Positions 1 to 9,931 of a stretch of 41,800 nt of DNA are shown piece after piece. Source of the stretch: Flavobacteriaceae bacterium. GTDB taxonomy: Bacteria; Bacteroidota; Bacteroidia; Flavobacteriales; Flavobacteriaceae. Positions within the stretch are counted from its first letter, which is position 1; every line of letters begins with the position of its first letter. A program made the position numbers and the translations under genes. The notes beneath the pieces are model-generated. The model was not told the DNA's origin. It worked only from the letters and a program-made list of their open reading frames with translations, and made no database searches. The stretch covers positions 1-41,800 of the forward strand of contig JAQWJV010000003.1 in assembly GCA_029248185.1 (NCBI GenBank), written 5' to 3'.

Positions 1-2
1 TC

Positions 3-116
3 CAAGATATGGAGAATGGATTACATATCAAATCCCATACCCCTGTTTCAATAGAAAAACCGTTATCTAAAACCCATGCCCCTTTGTTTAAATTAATGCT
101 GGATAGAAACTTTTAG
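3..116 (+). CDS. 3' end of an unidentified gene (partial)
   Basis: The third forward frame is open from the window edge to a TAG stop at 114-116, giving 37 residues that end in LMLDRNF. The other two forward frames hit stops earlier (at 52-54 and 80-82). The fragment is too short to assign to a family. It converges on the tRNA-Ser gene. It is probably a genuine gene end, but a chance open frame of this length at the edge cannot be excluded. Confidence 0.35.
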   Translation, partial: QDMENGLHIKSHTPVSIEKPLSKTHAPLFKLMLDRNF

Positions 117-160
117 CTTTTTAAATTAGAGTAGCCGTACAAATACCGTACAATATAAAA

Positions 161-203
161 ACAAAAAATCCCTAAAACATTGTATTAGAATGTAATAGGG
201 ATT
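161..203 (-). terminator. Rho-independent terminator of tRNA-Ser
   Basis: Read on the minus strand, arms of 15 bases (203-189 and 181-167) pair with one two-base internal mismatch around a 7-base loop. They are followed by a T-rich tail opposite the A run at 161-168. It lies directly 3' of the tRNA. The plus-strand side has no T tract, so it should act mainly on the tRNA transcript. Confidence 0.8.
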
Positions 204-210
204 GTTGAAG

Positions 211-294
211 CGGAGAGACAGGGATTCGAACCCTGGCGACGGTTGCCCGTCGACAGATTAGCAATCTGCTCCATTACCACTCTGGCACCTCTCC
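211..294 (-). tRNA. tRNA-Ser (anticodon GCU)
   Basis: The reverse complement folds as a class II tRNA. The 7-bp acceptor stem starts GGAGAGG and ends TCTCTCC with a discriminator G. The anticodon arm AGATT-GCT-AATCT gives anticodon GCU, reading serine AGC/AGU codons. There is a long variable arm (GACGGGCAACCGTC) and a T arm with GTTCGAATC. The 3' CCA is not encoded. The gene stands alone, with its own promoter and terminator. Confidence 0.97.
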
Positions 295-308
295 TAAATA
301 ATGGTGCA

Positions 309-339
309 CAAAAGTAAGTCTTCCTGAATAAGAAAACAA
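309..339 (-). promoter_or_regulatory. Bacteroidota-type promoter for tRNA-Ser
   Basis: On the minus strand TTG (339-337), a 20-base spacer and TACTTTTG (316-309) match the -33/-7 pattern used by the Bacteroidota primary sigma factor (TTTG, then TAnnTTTG). The predicted start is near 304, about 10 bases before the mature tRNA 5' end. Confidence 0.75.
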
Positions 340-352
340 TCTTTTTTAAAAA

Positions 353-2407
353 TTATTCTGGGTATTCTATTCTGAGTTGATAGACATTAATTAATTTACG
401 TAAAAGTACTTTTTTAACAGTCTCTATTTCAGCTAGAGTAATGTCAGATTCATTAAACTGATGTTCTTCCATTTTACCTGTAATAATTTTTTCAATAAAA
501 ACTTCTAGCTGATTTACATCAGGAGCTTTAAGGCTTTTTGAGGCAGCTTCTATCGCGTCTGCCATCATCAAAATGGCTGTTTCTTTGGAAAAAGGTCGGG
601 GTCCGGGATATTGAAACTCCTCAATGGAGGTATCATTGGGATTTAATTCCAATTGCTTTTTATAAAAATAATAAACCGTTGTAGTACCGTGATGCGTCTT
701 GATAAAATCAATCACTCGATCAGGTAATTTGTTTTTTTGTGCAATTTCAACTCCATCCGAAACATGATTCAAAATAATTTGAGCACTTTGTTTGGGAGTG
801 AGCGCGTCATGTGGGTTTGCCTGAGCGATTTGATTTTCAGAAAAAAACTTGGGATGTTTTAGTTTTCCAATATCATGGTATAGTGCACCAACTCGGACCA
901 ACAAAGTATTGGCTCCTATTTCATTGGCTGCAGCCTCGGCTAGGTTAGCTACTTGTAATGAATGATTAAAAGTTCCTGGAGCTTGATCGGAAAGCTCTTT
1001 CAATAACTTTGAGTTGGTATCGGATAATTCCAATAAAGAAACATCTGAAACCAAGCCAAAGAGCTTTTCATAAATGTATATCAAGGGTTGTACAAAAAGC
1101 ATTAATAGACCATTGAGTAGAAACAAACCAATGGTTACTATATCAATTTTCAAAAACGTACCTTCTTGTACAATTGTAAAAGCGATGTACGCAATTAAAT
1201 AAACCAAAACAATTTGACCCACTGATATAAATAAATTTGCACGACGATACAATTGATCAATGGATTGAATCGTCACTATCCCTGCAACAATTTGAAGAAA
1301 AACAAATTCAAAACTATTAGGGACTATAAACCCAATTAAAAGCACCATTAACACATGAGCAAAAAGTCCTAAACGGGCATCGAAAAAAGCTTTGATGATT
1401 AGGGGTAATATACAAAGGGGTGTGGCGAAAATAAGTACTGTATTATATCCGATCAAAAAGGTCGTCACTAGTACAACAAAAACAATATTAAAAAAAATGA
1501 AGGTTAGCTTACGGTTGTTTTCATAAATTGAAAAACGATATTTATGTAAAAACAAAAGCAGCAGCGAAAAAGTCAATAAAATTAATATTGAATAACCTAT
1601 CAACACCCATACGGAGCTTTGACCCTCATTTTCTTGCATTGAAAACTCATTCCGAAGAGAGCTCAATATTTCAAAATGGCTCTTGTCAACAACTTCACCC
1701 TCAGCGATAATTAATTCTCCTGAAGCCACCACACCTCGTGATAGTGAGATGTTCTGTAAGGTTTCATTGATTGCATTTTGATAAAATACAGAATCAAGGG
1801 ATACATTCGGAGTAATCAATTCAAAAAACAATTCATTAAACCCGTCAAAATAATCTTCATAATTTGATCCCCTTAGCCAAAGGGACAAACTATCATAAAA
1901 AGAGTCCGATTTAAAAAGATCGTCAATTGAAAGTGGGGTTTCTACATTTTCCTGTATTAGTAAAATCTCACTATTCCCTTGGTGCTTATAGTTGGGAGGA
2001 AGTACACCGTATTCATATATTTTATGCAATAATTGCTCTCCAAATTGATAAACACTATCAAATAACATGGGGTTTTCTAAAGAGGGGAAAAAACGAGAAA
2101 ACTCTTCCTGATAACGGGTAAATACTTCCTCTTTGATTTTAAGATCACTACGTAAGTAAGGCTTTAACAAACGAAGTGCCTCTACCTTATCTTCTTGAAC
2201 CTCTGCCTCGGACTTTAAAATTGAAAAATCAAACGGAGCATAGTAACTTGGATATTGCCATACCCTACCCTTTTGAAATTCATATTTAAATTGCCCCTCT
2301 ATTGGAAAAAGATAAAGTATGAGTAAGGAACTGGAAAGTATGAGTATAGACTTATAAAGTATATTCTGTTTTGCTACGATGAAGTTCCAAATGGTTTTCA
2401 AAATCAA
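353..2407 (-). CDS. pgpH: 7TM-HD family membrane phosphodiesterase (PgpH/YqfF type)
   Basis: The architecture is that of the PgpH/YqfF family: an N-terminal membrane segment (about residues 18-35), a large extracytoplasmic region (about 40-262), seven hydrophobic segments (about 265-448), then a cytoplasmic HD domain. HD residues visible are H482 (FNHSLQ), H511-D512 (LYHDIGKL), and a later aspartate in MMADAIEAA. Characterised relatives hydrolyse cyclic di-AMP to pApA. That substrate is inferred here, and a broad HD hydrolase label is safer. No ATG is usable: an in-frame TAA lies two codons upstream of the TTG at 2407, and a second TTG sits two codons later at 2401. It is divergent from the NlpC/P60 gene. 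Confidence 0.9.
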   Translation of the reverse strand: MILKTIWNFIVAKQNILYKSILILSSSLLILYLFPIEGQFKYEFQKGRVWQYPSYYAPFDFSILKSEAEVQEDKVEALRLLKPYLRSDLKIKEEVFTRYQEEFSRFFPSLENPMLFDSVYQFGEQLLHKIYEYGVLPPNYKHQGNSEILLIQENVETPLSIDDLFKSDSFYDSLSLWLRGSNYEDYFDGFNELFFELITPNVSLDSVFYQNAINETLQNISLSRGVVASGELIIAEGEVVDKSHFEILSSLRNEFSMQENEGQSSVWVLIGYSILILLTFSLLLLFLHKYRFSIYENNRKLTFIFFNIVFVVLVTTFLIGYNTVLIFATPLCILPLIIKAFFDARLGLFAHVLMVLLIGFIVPNSFEFVFLQIVAGIVTIQSIDQLYRRANLFISVGQIVLVYLIAYIAFTIVQEGTFLKIDIVTIGLFLLNGLLMLFVQPLIYIYEKLFGLVSDVSLLELSDTNSKLLKELSDQAPGTFNHSLQVANLAEAAANEIGANTLLVRVGALYHDIGKLKHPKFFSENQIAQANPHDALTPKQSAQIILNHVSDGVEIAQKNKLPDRVIDFIKTHHGTTTVYYFYKKQLELNPNDTSIEEFQYPGPRPFSKETAILMMADAIEAASKSLKAPDVNQLEVFIEKIITGKMEEHQFNESDITLAEIETVKKVLLRKLINVYQLRIEYPE

Positions 2408-2488
2408 TATTTATCTTCAAAACTACACAATCTAATTGTTTTGATTGCTATTTTCAAAACAGTTCGAGGCTTGGGGAATAGAATTCGC

Positions 2489-2496
2489 TATTTTTG
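2489..2496 (+). promoter_or_regulatory. Putative -7 box upstream of the NlpC/P60 gene
   Basis: TATTTTTG matches TAnnTTTG and lies 36 bases before the TTG start. No well-spaced TTTG -33 element is seen; a TTG at 2471 is only 15 bases upstream. Confidence 0.4.
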
Positions 2497-2532
2497 TATT
2501 TTAAATAAAAGCACACGCTTTAAAAATATAGT

Positions 2533-3282
2533 TTGGAATACGGTATCTGTCATCTTAGCATCGTTCCGATGCGAATAGAAAATAATCATAGAAGTGAGAT
2601 GGTTTCACAGCTTTTGTATGGAGATTGTTTTAAAGTGATTGGCAAAAAAAAGGAATGGTATCATATCACAACGCTATTGGATGATTACACGGGTTGGATT
2701 GATCAAAAACAAGGACAACTTCTCTTAAAAAAAGAGGCTGAAAATATCGGTCTTCAATCAACAGCTTACAGCACACGCTTAATTGACTATATAGAAACCC
2801 AGGACAATCATCTTACTTCGCTAGTCATAGGTAGTAATGTGGGTGGAGTTTCTTTTTTGAGCCACAACTATTCCGGTCCAAGTGTAAGCGGTAAAAAGGA
2901 AAAAGCGAAGCTACTTGAAACGGCCTCAGTATACTTAAATGCACCCTATCTCTGGGGTGGAAAAACCCCAATGGGGATTGATTGTTCAGGCTTGACACAG
3001 ATGGTATATAGAATAAATGGCTATCTAATACCGAGAGATGCTTCACAACAGGTCTTGCTTGGCTCTACACTGAGCTTTATTGACGAAAGTGAACCTGGAG
3101 ACCTTGCTTTTTTTGATGATGATGAGGGTAAAATTATTCATGTGGGACTTTTACTTGAAAACAATTATATTCTTCATGCTCATGGTAAGGTCCGCATAGA
3201 CCGTATTGATCAAACAGGAATCTACAATGTAGACACCCAACAGCATACCCATAAATTGAGAATTATTAAAAAAATGATATAA
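2533..3282 (+). CDS. SH3-domain NlpC/P60 peptidase (C40 family)
   Basis: The C-terminal half is an NlpC/P60 cysteine peptidase, a family that cuts peptidoglycan stem peptides. Catalytic Cys151 is in IDCSGL, His203 in IHVGLLL, and the third polar residue is probably His215 in LHAHGK. Residues 1 to about 75 resemble a bacterial SH3 domain (SIVPMR, LYGD, WYHI, YTGWID). There is no signal peptide, as in the cytoplasmic-looking flavobacterial homologues. The start is TTG at 2533; the first residues MEYGICHLSIVPMR match the conserved N-terminus I know for this family, so the rare start is likely correct. A strong hairpin follows the stop. Confidence 0.92.
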   Translation: MEYGICHLSIVPMRIENNHRSEMVSQLLYGDCFKVIGKKKEWYHITTLLDDYTGWIDQKQGQLLLKKEAENIGLQSTAYSTRLIDYIETQDNHLTSLVIGSNVGGVSFLSHNYSGPSVSGKKEKAKLLETASVYLNAPYLWGGKTPMGIDCSGLTQMVYRINGYLIPRDASQQVLLGSTLSFIDESEPGDLAFFDDDEGKIIHVGLLLENNYILHAHGKVRIDRIDQTGIYNVDTQQHTHKLRIIKKMI

Positions 3283-3313
3283 AAAAAGCCCTTATGAATT
3301 AAGGGCTTTTTTT
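3281..3313. terminator. Bidirectional intrinsic terminator
   Basis: A perfect 14-bp stem (A7 plus GCCCTTA pairing with TAAGGGC plus T7) has a 5-base loop at 3295-3299. The A and T runs flank it on both strands, so it can end both the NlpC/P60 transcript (+) and the gyrA-TPR transcript (-). Confidence 0.92.
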
Positions 3314-3331
3314 ATTTTCAAATCCAGTCTG

Positions 3332-4552
3332 TTATTCAACAAGAGCTTTCATCTTCATGAACCCTTCATTATCTCCAAGAGTTCCATAAATATTCATTAA
3401 TGTTTTAATGGCTTCTTGATTTTGACTTACTTCAATCAACTTTTCTAAAATTGGCACACACTCTTTGTAAACATCTTCTCGTGATGTTTTAAGCACTTCA
3501 TAACGGGCGTTATCTGCTCTAGAATTTCCTAAAGAGTTCATTTCCTCAACAATCTTAGATTCTCCCTCCAAAATAAGAGAAACCAAATTCAAATATCCTG
3601 CTTCCGACTCTGGATTTAATTCAATTGATTTTTCATAATAGGTTCTTGCTTCCTCAGCATTTCCCCGTTGAGCATTCACCACCCCTAGATTAAAATAAAG
3701 AGAGCTATTGTTTGGATCCTGAGCAATGGCTTCTTTCATTAATTCCTCAAAACGATCATTTTCATTAAGTTGGATATATAAATTTGCCTCCGTTAAAATC
3801 AAATTCAAATCTTTAGGATTGGATTTTCTCGCTTCTTTCACTGCATCCATTGCCTTTTCATCGTCTCCTAATTGAGCGTATATTAAAGCGATGTTTTTTA
3901 CTATTTCAGGGAATTTAGATTCGGAAGTTTCTTCTCTAAAATCAGTATATTCTTTCGTTTTTTTATACAACTCGTACTCAGTTTCTGAAAACTCAACTTC
4001 TTCTCCAGAGGCAGCGGATTTAGCTAAATAACGGGTCGTTATTCCATCGTATTTGATGTCTCTTAATTTAGTGTAATACGCTAAAGCTCCTTCATAATCG
4101 CCATCATTTATAGAACTTGATGCAGCATAATAAAGATAATCTTTATTGGTGTCTGGATTGATCGAGTAAGCTAAATATAATTTAACAGCAGCTTCCTTAA
4201 AATTTTTCTGCTCATTATCTTCAATTGCACTATTGACGATCTCTGAAACTAATTGTTGAATTTGGGTGTCGTAATCTGAATTTTCACCTACCGCAGCTTT
4301 GAAGGCACTGAATTTATCGAAAGCAAGTTGAAAGTTTTTGTTTGCTTGAGCGATTTGAGCCTCCAGATTTAATTTTTGATTCAATACTTTAGCATCTGCC
4401 TGATCAAAAATAGCAGCGTTCGATTCCAATAAGCTTTGTGCACCTGCTACATCACCTGCTTCAAATAACTTAATTGCTTTTTTAACCTCTTTCTTTTGTC
4501 CAAAAGAAAGGGATACTGATAAGATAAAAAGTAAAAGGATATTATTTTTCAT
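3332..4552 (-). CDS. Exported tetratricopeptide-repeat protein
   Basis: This 406-residue protein starts with a signal peptide (MKNNILLLFILSVSLSFGQ, probable cut before QKK), so it should be periplasmic or outer-membrane associated. The body is helical TPR-like repeats. The clearest are around residues 210-315, with A-LGD-KAM-A, SLYFNLGVVNAQRGNAEEA and YYEKSIELNPESEAGYLNL. TPR proteins scaffold protein-protein contacts; no enzyme motif is visible and the partner is unknown. It starts 28 bases after gyrA on the same strand with no terminator between, so the two are probably co-transcribed. As far as I recall, this pairing is common in Flavobacteriaceae. Confidence 0.88.
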   Translation of the reverse strand: MKNNILLLFILSVSLSFGQKKEVKKAIKLFEAGDVAGAQSLLESNAAIFDQADAKVLNQKLNLEAQIAQANKNFQLAFDKFSAFKAAVGENSDYDTQIQQLVSEIVNSAIEDNEQKNFKEAAVKLYLAYSINPDTNKDYLYYAASSSINDGDYEGALAYYTKLRDIKYDGITTRYLAKSAASGEEVEFSETEYELYKKTKEYTDFREETSESKFPEIVKNIALIYAQLGDDEKAMDAVKEARKSNPKDLNLILTEANLYIQLNENDRFEELMKEAIAQDPNNSSLYFNLGVVNAQRGNAEEARTYYEKSIELNPESEAGYLNLVSLILEGESKIVEEMNSLGNSRADNARYEVLKTSREDVYKECVPILEKLIEVSQNQEAIKTLMNIYGTLGDNEGFMKMKALVE

Positions 4553-4580
4553 TGTTCGTTTTATAATTATTTAATTGTAT

Positions 4581-7076
4581 TTATTCAATAATAGTGCCAT
4601 CGTTAATGTCAATTTCGTTTACATCTTCAATGGGATCATCATCATTCATTACTTTAGCTACTGCAGCAATGGTATCATCTCCTTTCAAATTGATCAACTT
4701 TACCCCTTGTGTTGCTCGACCCATTACTCGGAGTGCCGCTACTTCCATTCGGATTGCAATGCCTGATTTGTTGATAATCATTAAGTCATCCGAATCAGTA
4801 ACTGTTTTTATAGTAACTAGCTTTCCTGTTTTATCTGTGATTGATATGGTCTTCACCCCTTTTCCACCACGATTGGTAATGCGATAGTCATCGAGACTGG
4901 ATCGTTTTCCATATCCGTTTTCAGAAACCACTAAGATATTCGCATCCATATCATTTACTGCGACCATTCCTACCACTTCATCTTGAGCGTCGGCTAAAGT
5001 AATTCCTCTAACTCCAGAAGCCCCACGACCCATCGGACGTGTTTTACTCTCTTCAAATCGAATCGCTTTTCCAGACTTTACAGCCAACATTACGTGACTG
5101 TTGCCATTGGTTAACTTAGCTTCTAAAAGTTCATCTCCATCTTTAATGCTGATGGCATTAATCCCATTGGCTCGGGGTCTTGAGTATTGTTCCAATGAAG
5201 TTTTCTTTACTTGCCCTTTTTTGGTCGCCATGATCACATAATGACTGTTGATGTATTCCTCATCTTTGAGGTCTTGCGTACAAATAAAGGCTTGCACCTT
5301 GTCGTCTTGTTCAATGTTGATCAAGTTTTGAATCGCTCGTCCCTTGGCAGTCTTGGAACCTTCGGGAATTTCGTAAACTCGCATCCAGAAACATTTTCCT
5401 TTTTGCGTAAAAAATAACATGTATTGATGGTTTGTTCCTACAAATAAGTCTTGGAGAAAATCTTCATCTCGTGTTGTAGAGGCCTTTTGTCCAACTCCAC
5501 CTCTGTTTTGAGTTTTGTATTCATTTAAGGGTGTTCTTTTGATGTACCCAGCATGTGAGATTGTAATAACAACTTGCTCATTGGGAATCATATCCTCCAT
5601 GCTAAAGTCTCCTCCAGCATACTCAATATTGGAACGACGCTCATCACCGTATTTGGTTCGAATCTCAAGAAGCTCTTCCTTGATAATGTCCATTCTTCGC
5701 TCCTTCTTCTCCAGGATATCTTTCAAATCTGCAATGGTAACTAACAAATCATCATACTCTTTTCTTAGTTTGTCTTGCTCTAAACCAGTCAATTGTCTCA
5801 AACGCATTTCAACAATCGCTTTGGCTTGAATTTCAGACAACTTGAAGTGTTTGATTAGATTTTCTCTAGCTTCATCTGCACTTTTTGAGCCTCTAATAAT
5901 TTTGATGACTTCATCAATATTGTCTGAAGCAATGATCAATCCCTCTAATATGTGGGCTCTATCCTCTGCTTTTTTTAACTCATATTTTGTGCGCCGCACA
6001 ACAACATCGTGGCGGTGCTCAACAAAATAATGAATCATCTCTTTTAGATTTAACATTTGAGGCCTACCGTTGACCAATGCAATATTATTTACACTAAAAG
6101 AGGATTGAAGTTGGGTGTATTTGTATAATTTATTTAGAACAATGTTTGGAACGGCGTCACGTTTCAATATGTAAACCACCCGCATTCCGTTTCTATCGGA
6201 CTCATCGCGAATAGAACTAATTCCCTCAAGCTTTTTGTCGTTGACCATTTCGGCAGTCTTACGAATCATTTCTGCTTTGTTTACCTGATAAGGGATTTCC
6301 GTTACAATGATACATTCTCGCCCGTTGAGTTCCTCAATATTTGCTTTGGCACGCATGACAATCCGTCCTCTACCCGTCAAAAAAGCTTCACGAACACCAT
6401 CATAACCGTAGATGGTACCCCCTGTTGGAAAATCTGGAGCCTTAATCGTTTGAATTAATTGCTCAATCGTTATGTCGTTATTTTCGATGTATTGGATGGT
6501 TCCATCAACAACTTCAGTCAAGTTGTGTGGAGGCATGTTGGTTGCCATCCCTACTGCAATTCCAGAAGCTCCATTAATCAATAGCGTTGGAACACGGGTA
6601 GGCAAAACTGTGGGCTCCTTTAGAGTGTCATCAAAATTGAGTTGAAGATCAACCGTTTCTTTGTCAATATCCGCCAACAAGTCTTCAGAAATTTTTTGCA
6701 TTCGAGCTTCAGTGTATCGCATCGCAGCTGGACTGTCACCATCTACAGAACCAAAATTCCCTTGACCATCAACCAAAAGATAACGAAGGCTCCACTCCTG
6801 TGCCATACGAACCATGGTGTCATAAACAGAACTATCACCATGGGGGTGATATTTTCCTAACACTTCTCCTACAATACGGGCTGATTTTTTGTGCGCTGTA
6901 TTGGCTCGAATTCCTAATTCATGCATCCCAAACAAAACGCGACGATGAACAGGCTTTAAACCATCTCTTACATCAGGTAGTGCACGTGACACTATGACAG
7001 ACATTGAATAATCAATGTATGCTGATTTCATTTCATCTTCGATATTGATTGGAATGATTTTGTCTCCTTCGCTCAT
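4581..7076 (-). CDS. gyrA: DNA gyrase subunit A
   Basis: GyrA is the DNA-cleaving subunit of gyrase, the type II topoisomerase that introduces negative supercoils with GyrB. Catalytic Tyr121 lies in AAMRYTEAR. The quinolone-determining stretch [10 protein letters not shown] keeps Ser82 and Asp86 (E. coli Ser83 and Asp87), the drug-sensitive arrangement. The C-terminal domain carries beta-pinwheel repeats (GVGQK, SGVRG, GGKGVK, TQGVKL), and the GyrA-box-like QNRGGVGQ is near residue 530. The last ~20 residues are acidic. Length 831 is normal. The ATG at 7076 is preceded by an unusual short open frame with a perfect Shine-Dalgarno. Confidence 0.98.
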   Translation of the reverse strand: MSEGDKIIPINIEDEMKSAYIDYSMSVIVSRALPDVRDGLKPVHRRVLFGMHELGIRANTAHKKSARIVGEVLGKYHPHGDSSVYDTMVRMAQEWSLRYLLVDGQGNFGSVDGDSPAAMRYTEARMQKISEDLLADIDKETVDLQLNFDDTLKEPTVLPTRVPTLLINGASGIAVGMATNMPPHNLTEVVDGTIQYIENNDITIEQLIQTIKAPDFPTGGTIYGYDGVREAFLTGRGRIVMRAKANIEELNGRECIIVTEIPYQVNKAEMIRKTAEMVNDKKLEGISSIRDESDRNGMRVVYILKRDAVPNIVLNKLYKYTQLQSSFSVNNIALVNGRPQMLNLKEMIHYFVEHRHDVVVRRTKYELKKAEDRAHILEGLIIASDNIDEVIKIIRGSKSADEARENLIKHFKLSEIQAKAIVEMRLRQLTGLEQDKLRKEYDDLLVTIADLKDILEKKERRMDIIKEELLEIRTKYGDERRSNIEYAGGDFSMEDMIPNEQVVITISHAGYIKRTPLNEYKTQNRGGVGQKASTTRDEDFLQDLFVGTNHQYMLFFTQKGKCFWMRVYEIPEGSKTAKGRAIQNLINIEQDDKVQAFICTQDLKDEEYINSHYVIMATKKGQVKKTSLEQYSRPRANGINAISIKDGDELLEAKLTNGNSHVMLAVKSGKAIRFEESKTRPMGRGASGVRGITLADAQDEVVGMVAVNDMDANILVVSENGYGKRSSLDDYRITNRGGKGVKTISITDKTGKLVTIKTVTDSDDLMIINKSGIAIRMEVAALRVMGRATQGVKLINLKGDDTIAAVAKVMNDDDPIEDVNEIDINDGTIIE

Positions 7077-7080
7077 ATGA

Positions 7081-7113
7081 CTATTTTATATTATCGCTAA
7101 AATAAGCAATCAC
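7081..7113 (-). other. Possible leader peptide ORF before gyrA
   Basis: On the minus strand AGGAGGT (7128-7122) is followed 8 bases later by GTG, nine sense codons and TAG, encoding [10 protein letters not shown]. The stop lies four bases before the gyrA ATG. A perfect Shine-Dalgarno is rare in Bacteroidota, so its presence here stands out. Translation is inferred, not shown. Confidence 0.35.
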
Positions 7114-7234
7114 TTTACAACACCTCCTATTTTTCAGCAGCTTAATTGCTAAAATTATCAACATAATTACTCCCTTATTTTGTTATAAATAATAAGGCTT
7201 CAACTTTTGAAATATGATTAATTTTTTGTCTATT

Positions 7235-7262
7235 AGCAGAGAACAACAGATTTTGGTCTGCT
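7235..7262 (+). promoter_or_regulatory. Hairpin in the clpC 5' leader
   Basis: AGCAGA (7235-7240) pairs perfectly with TCTGCT (7257-7262) around a 16-base loop, followed by a short T run, 32 bases upstream of the clpC ATG. It is weakly terminator-like. No CIRCE-type heat-shock operator is present in the gap. Confidence 0.3.
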
Positions 7263-7293
7263 TTTTGAAGAAGAACTAAAAAAATTAAAGTTT

Positions 7294-9840
7294 ATGGATG
7301 ATAATTTTTCACCTCGAGTAAAAGATGTAATTGCATACAGTAAAGAAGAAGCGCTTCGGCTAGGCCACAACTTTATTGGCACAGAACATCTTATGTTAGG
7401 GATTCTCAGAGATGGTGGAGGAAAAGCAATTGCAATTCTCAATGCCATTGAAGTAAACCTTGAAGAGTTAAGACGGAAAGTTGAAATTCTGAACCCTGCC
7501 GCCCTCGATGACCAGCATGCCATGAATGATAAAAAAAATCTTCACCTCACAAGACAAGCGGAACGTGCACTCAAAACTACATTTTTGGAAGCCAAACTTT
7601 TTCAAAGTGAACTAATCAATACCGTACATTTATTACTTTGCATTTTGAGAAATGAAAATGATCCCACCACAAAACTATTAACTAAACTCAATGTGGATTA
7701 TGATTTAGTCAAAGAACAGTTCAAACTTATGTTAGCCAATGACACGGATAGTTATGAAGACCTTTCTGCCTCTTCTTCCTTTCCAGAAGAAAAAAATGAA
7801 GGTGAAGAAAAGGAAAATCCATTCATTCCAACTTCTGAATCCAAAACCAATAAAAAAACAAACACGCCCGTTTTAGATAATTTCGGACGCGATGTAACCC
7901 TACTTGCAGAGCAAGAAAAATTAGATCCTGTGGTAGGTCGTGAAAAAGAAATTGAGCGTGTTTCTCAAATTTTAAGTCGAAGAAAGAAAAATAACCCTCT
8001 ATTAATTGGAGAGCCAGGGGTAGGTAAATCTGCCATTGCAGAAGGACTAGCGCTACGTATCATCCAAAAAAGAGTATCACGTGTGTTGTACAACAAACGT
8101 GTGGTGACCCTTGACTTGGCTGGCCTTGTTGCAGGAACGAAATACAGAGGGCAGTTCGAAGAGCGCATGAAAGCTGTAATGAACGAGCTTGAAAAAAATG
8201 ATGATATTATTTTATTTATCGACGAAATTCATACCATAGTCGGTGCAGGTGGAGCTACCGGTAGCTTGGACGCTTCCAACATGTTTAAACCCGCTTTAGC
8301 TAGGGGTGAAATTCAATGCATTGGTGCCACTACACTTGACGAATACCGTCAACACATCGAAAAAGATGGTGCGCTAGAACGACGTTTTCAAAAAGTACTG
8401 GTAGAACAAACCTCACCAGAAGAAACACTTGAAATTCTCGAAAACATTAAAGATCGTTATGAAAGTCACCATAACGTAAATTATACTCATGAGGCGCTAA
8501 AGGCTTGTGTGGAACTTACTGACCGCTATATGTCGGATCGTTTCCTTCCAGACAAAGCTATTGATGCCCTAGACGAAGCAGGATCAAGAGTACACATCAA
8601 CAATATGAGTGTGCCACAAGAAATTATTGATCTTGAAAAACAACTAGATGAAGTTAGAGAATCAAAAAACACAGTTGTTAAGAAACAAAAATACGAAGAG
8701 GCTGCGAAACTTCGCGATGATGAGAAACGTGTAGAACGCTCTCTTATTGAAGCACAAGAACGATGGCAGGAAGACTCAAAGCTGAATAGAGTCACTGTAA
8801 ACGAAAATAATATCGCAGATGTTGTTTCTATGATGACTAATATTCCTGTCAACAAAATTGTCAATTCTGAAAAGAGTAAGCTTTCCAAATTGTCGGATGC
8901 AATTGGACAAAAGTTGATTGGTCAGAAAGATGCTATTGAAAAAGTCGTTAAGGCCATTCAAAGAAATCGTGCCGGTTTGAAAGCTCCTGATAAGCCCATT
9001 GGATCGTTTATCTTTTTGGGGCAAACTGGAGTGGGTAAAACCCAATTAGCTAAAATTTTAGCTTCTGAAATTTTTGATTCTGAAGAGAATCTAATCCGAA
9101 TTGACATGAGCGAATACATGGAAAAATTTGCCATTTCAAGATTGATTGGTGCACCTCCAGGTTATGTAGGATATGAAGAAGGTGGACAACTTAGTGAAAA
9201 AGTTAGAAGACGCCCTTATTCCGTAATTCTTCTCGACGAAGTTGAAAAAGCACATCCTGATATTTTCAATATGCTTTTACAAGTATTGGATGATGGTTTC
9301 CTTACTGATAGTTTGGGAAGAAAAATTAATTTTCAAAACACCATCATCATAATGACTTCCAACATTGGAGCGCGTCAAGTTAAAGATTTTGGAACGGGTC
9401 TTGGGTTTGAAACCGCTGCACAAAAAGCACAAACATCCGATATTGAAAAAGGAGTGATCGAAAAAGAATTGAAAAAAACTTTTTCGCCTGAATTCCTAAA
9501 CCGAATTGATGATATCGTGATTTTTAATTCATTGGAACGACAAGATATTCGCCAAATTGTTGATATCGAATTGAAGAAACTCATTTCACGTGTTGAAAAT
9601 TTAGGATATCAAATTAATGTGACTAATGCAGCCAAAGACTTTATTGCAGAAAAAGGATTTGACATCAAATATGGTGCTCGCCCTTTAAACAGAGCCATCC
9701 AAAAACACGTTGAAGATTTGGTCGCTGAAAATGTGGTAAGTAACGCTATCAAAGAAGGTGATTTAATCCAAATTGATAAGAATAAAAACGAAGATGCACT
9801 TCAGCTGGATGTAAATCAACAAATTGAGAGTTCTACATAA
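7294..9840 (+). CDS. clpC: ClpC-type AAA+ unfoldase of the Clp protease
   Basis: This class I Hsp100 unfoldase has two AAA+ modules. It unfolds substrates and threads them into ClpP for degradation. The order is: double Clp-N repeat (about 1-145), acidic linker (about 150-190), first ATPase with Walker A GEPGVGKS (239-246) and Walker B LFIDE (307-311), middle region with a UVR-like helix (about 455-485) that marks ClpC rather than ClpB, second ATPase with Walker A GQTGVGKT (576-583), and a C-terminal D2 domain. Length 848 is normal. It is divergent from gyrA and followed by thrA after a gap with its own promoter-like box. Confidence 0.95.
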   Translation: MDDNFSPRVKDVIAYSKEEALRLGHNFIGTEHLMLGILRDGGGKAIAILNAIEVNLEELRRKVEILNPAALDDQHAMNDKKNLHLTRQAERALKTTFLEAKLFQSELINTVHLLLCILRNENDPTTKLLTKLNVDYDLVKEQFKLMLANDTDSYEDLSASSSFPEEKNEGEEKENPFIPTSESKTNKKTNTPVLDNFGRDVTLLAEQEKLDPVVGREKEIERVSQILSRRKKNNPLLIGEPGVGKSAIAEGLALRIIQKRVSRVLYNKRVVTLDLAGLVAGTKYRGQFEERMKAVMNELEKNDDIILFIDEIHTIVGAGGATGSLDASNMFKPALARGEIQCIGATTLDEYRQHIEKDGALERRFQKVLVEQTSPEETLEILENIKDRYESHHNVNYTHEALKACVELTDRYMSDRFLPDKAIDALDEAGSRVHINNMSVPQEIIDLEKQLDEVRESKNTVVKKQKYEEAAKLRDDEKRVERSLIEAQERWQEDSKLNRVTVNENNIADVVSMMTNIPVNKIVNSEKSKLSKLSDAIGQKLIGQKDAIEKVVKAIQRNRAGLKAPDKPIGSFIFLGQTGVGKTQLAKILASEIFDSEENLIRIDMSEYMEKFAISRLIGAPPGYVGYEEGGQLSEKVRRRPYSVILLDEVEKAHPDIFNMLLQVLDDGFLTDSLGRKINFQNTIIIMTSNIGARQVKDFGTGLGFETAAQKAQTSDIEKGVIEKELKKTFSPEFLNRIDDIVIFNSLERQDIRQIVDIELKKLISRVENLGYQINVTNAAKDFIAEKGFDIKYGARPLNRAIQKHVEDLVAENVVSNAIKEGDLIQIDKNKNEDALQLDVNQQIESST

Positions 9841-9931
9841 AAAGTAGGTGACATTTATAAATCCATCAAAAGGACTCAAAAAAACCCCATATTTTTATTC
9901 ATTATATAAAGCAAAGCATCTGTATTTGTTC

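Noticed and set aside
135-153. Direct repeat CCGTACAA twice with an 11-base period
   Set aside because: Only two copies of eight bases beside the tRNA; no attachment-site duplication or integrase gene supports a mobile element.
5515-5829. 104-residue plus-strand frame inside gyrA
   Set aside because: Shadow of the gyrA coiled-coil region; leucine/serine-rich composition typical of an antisense frame.
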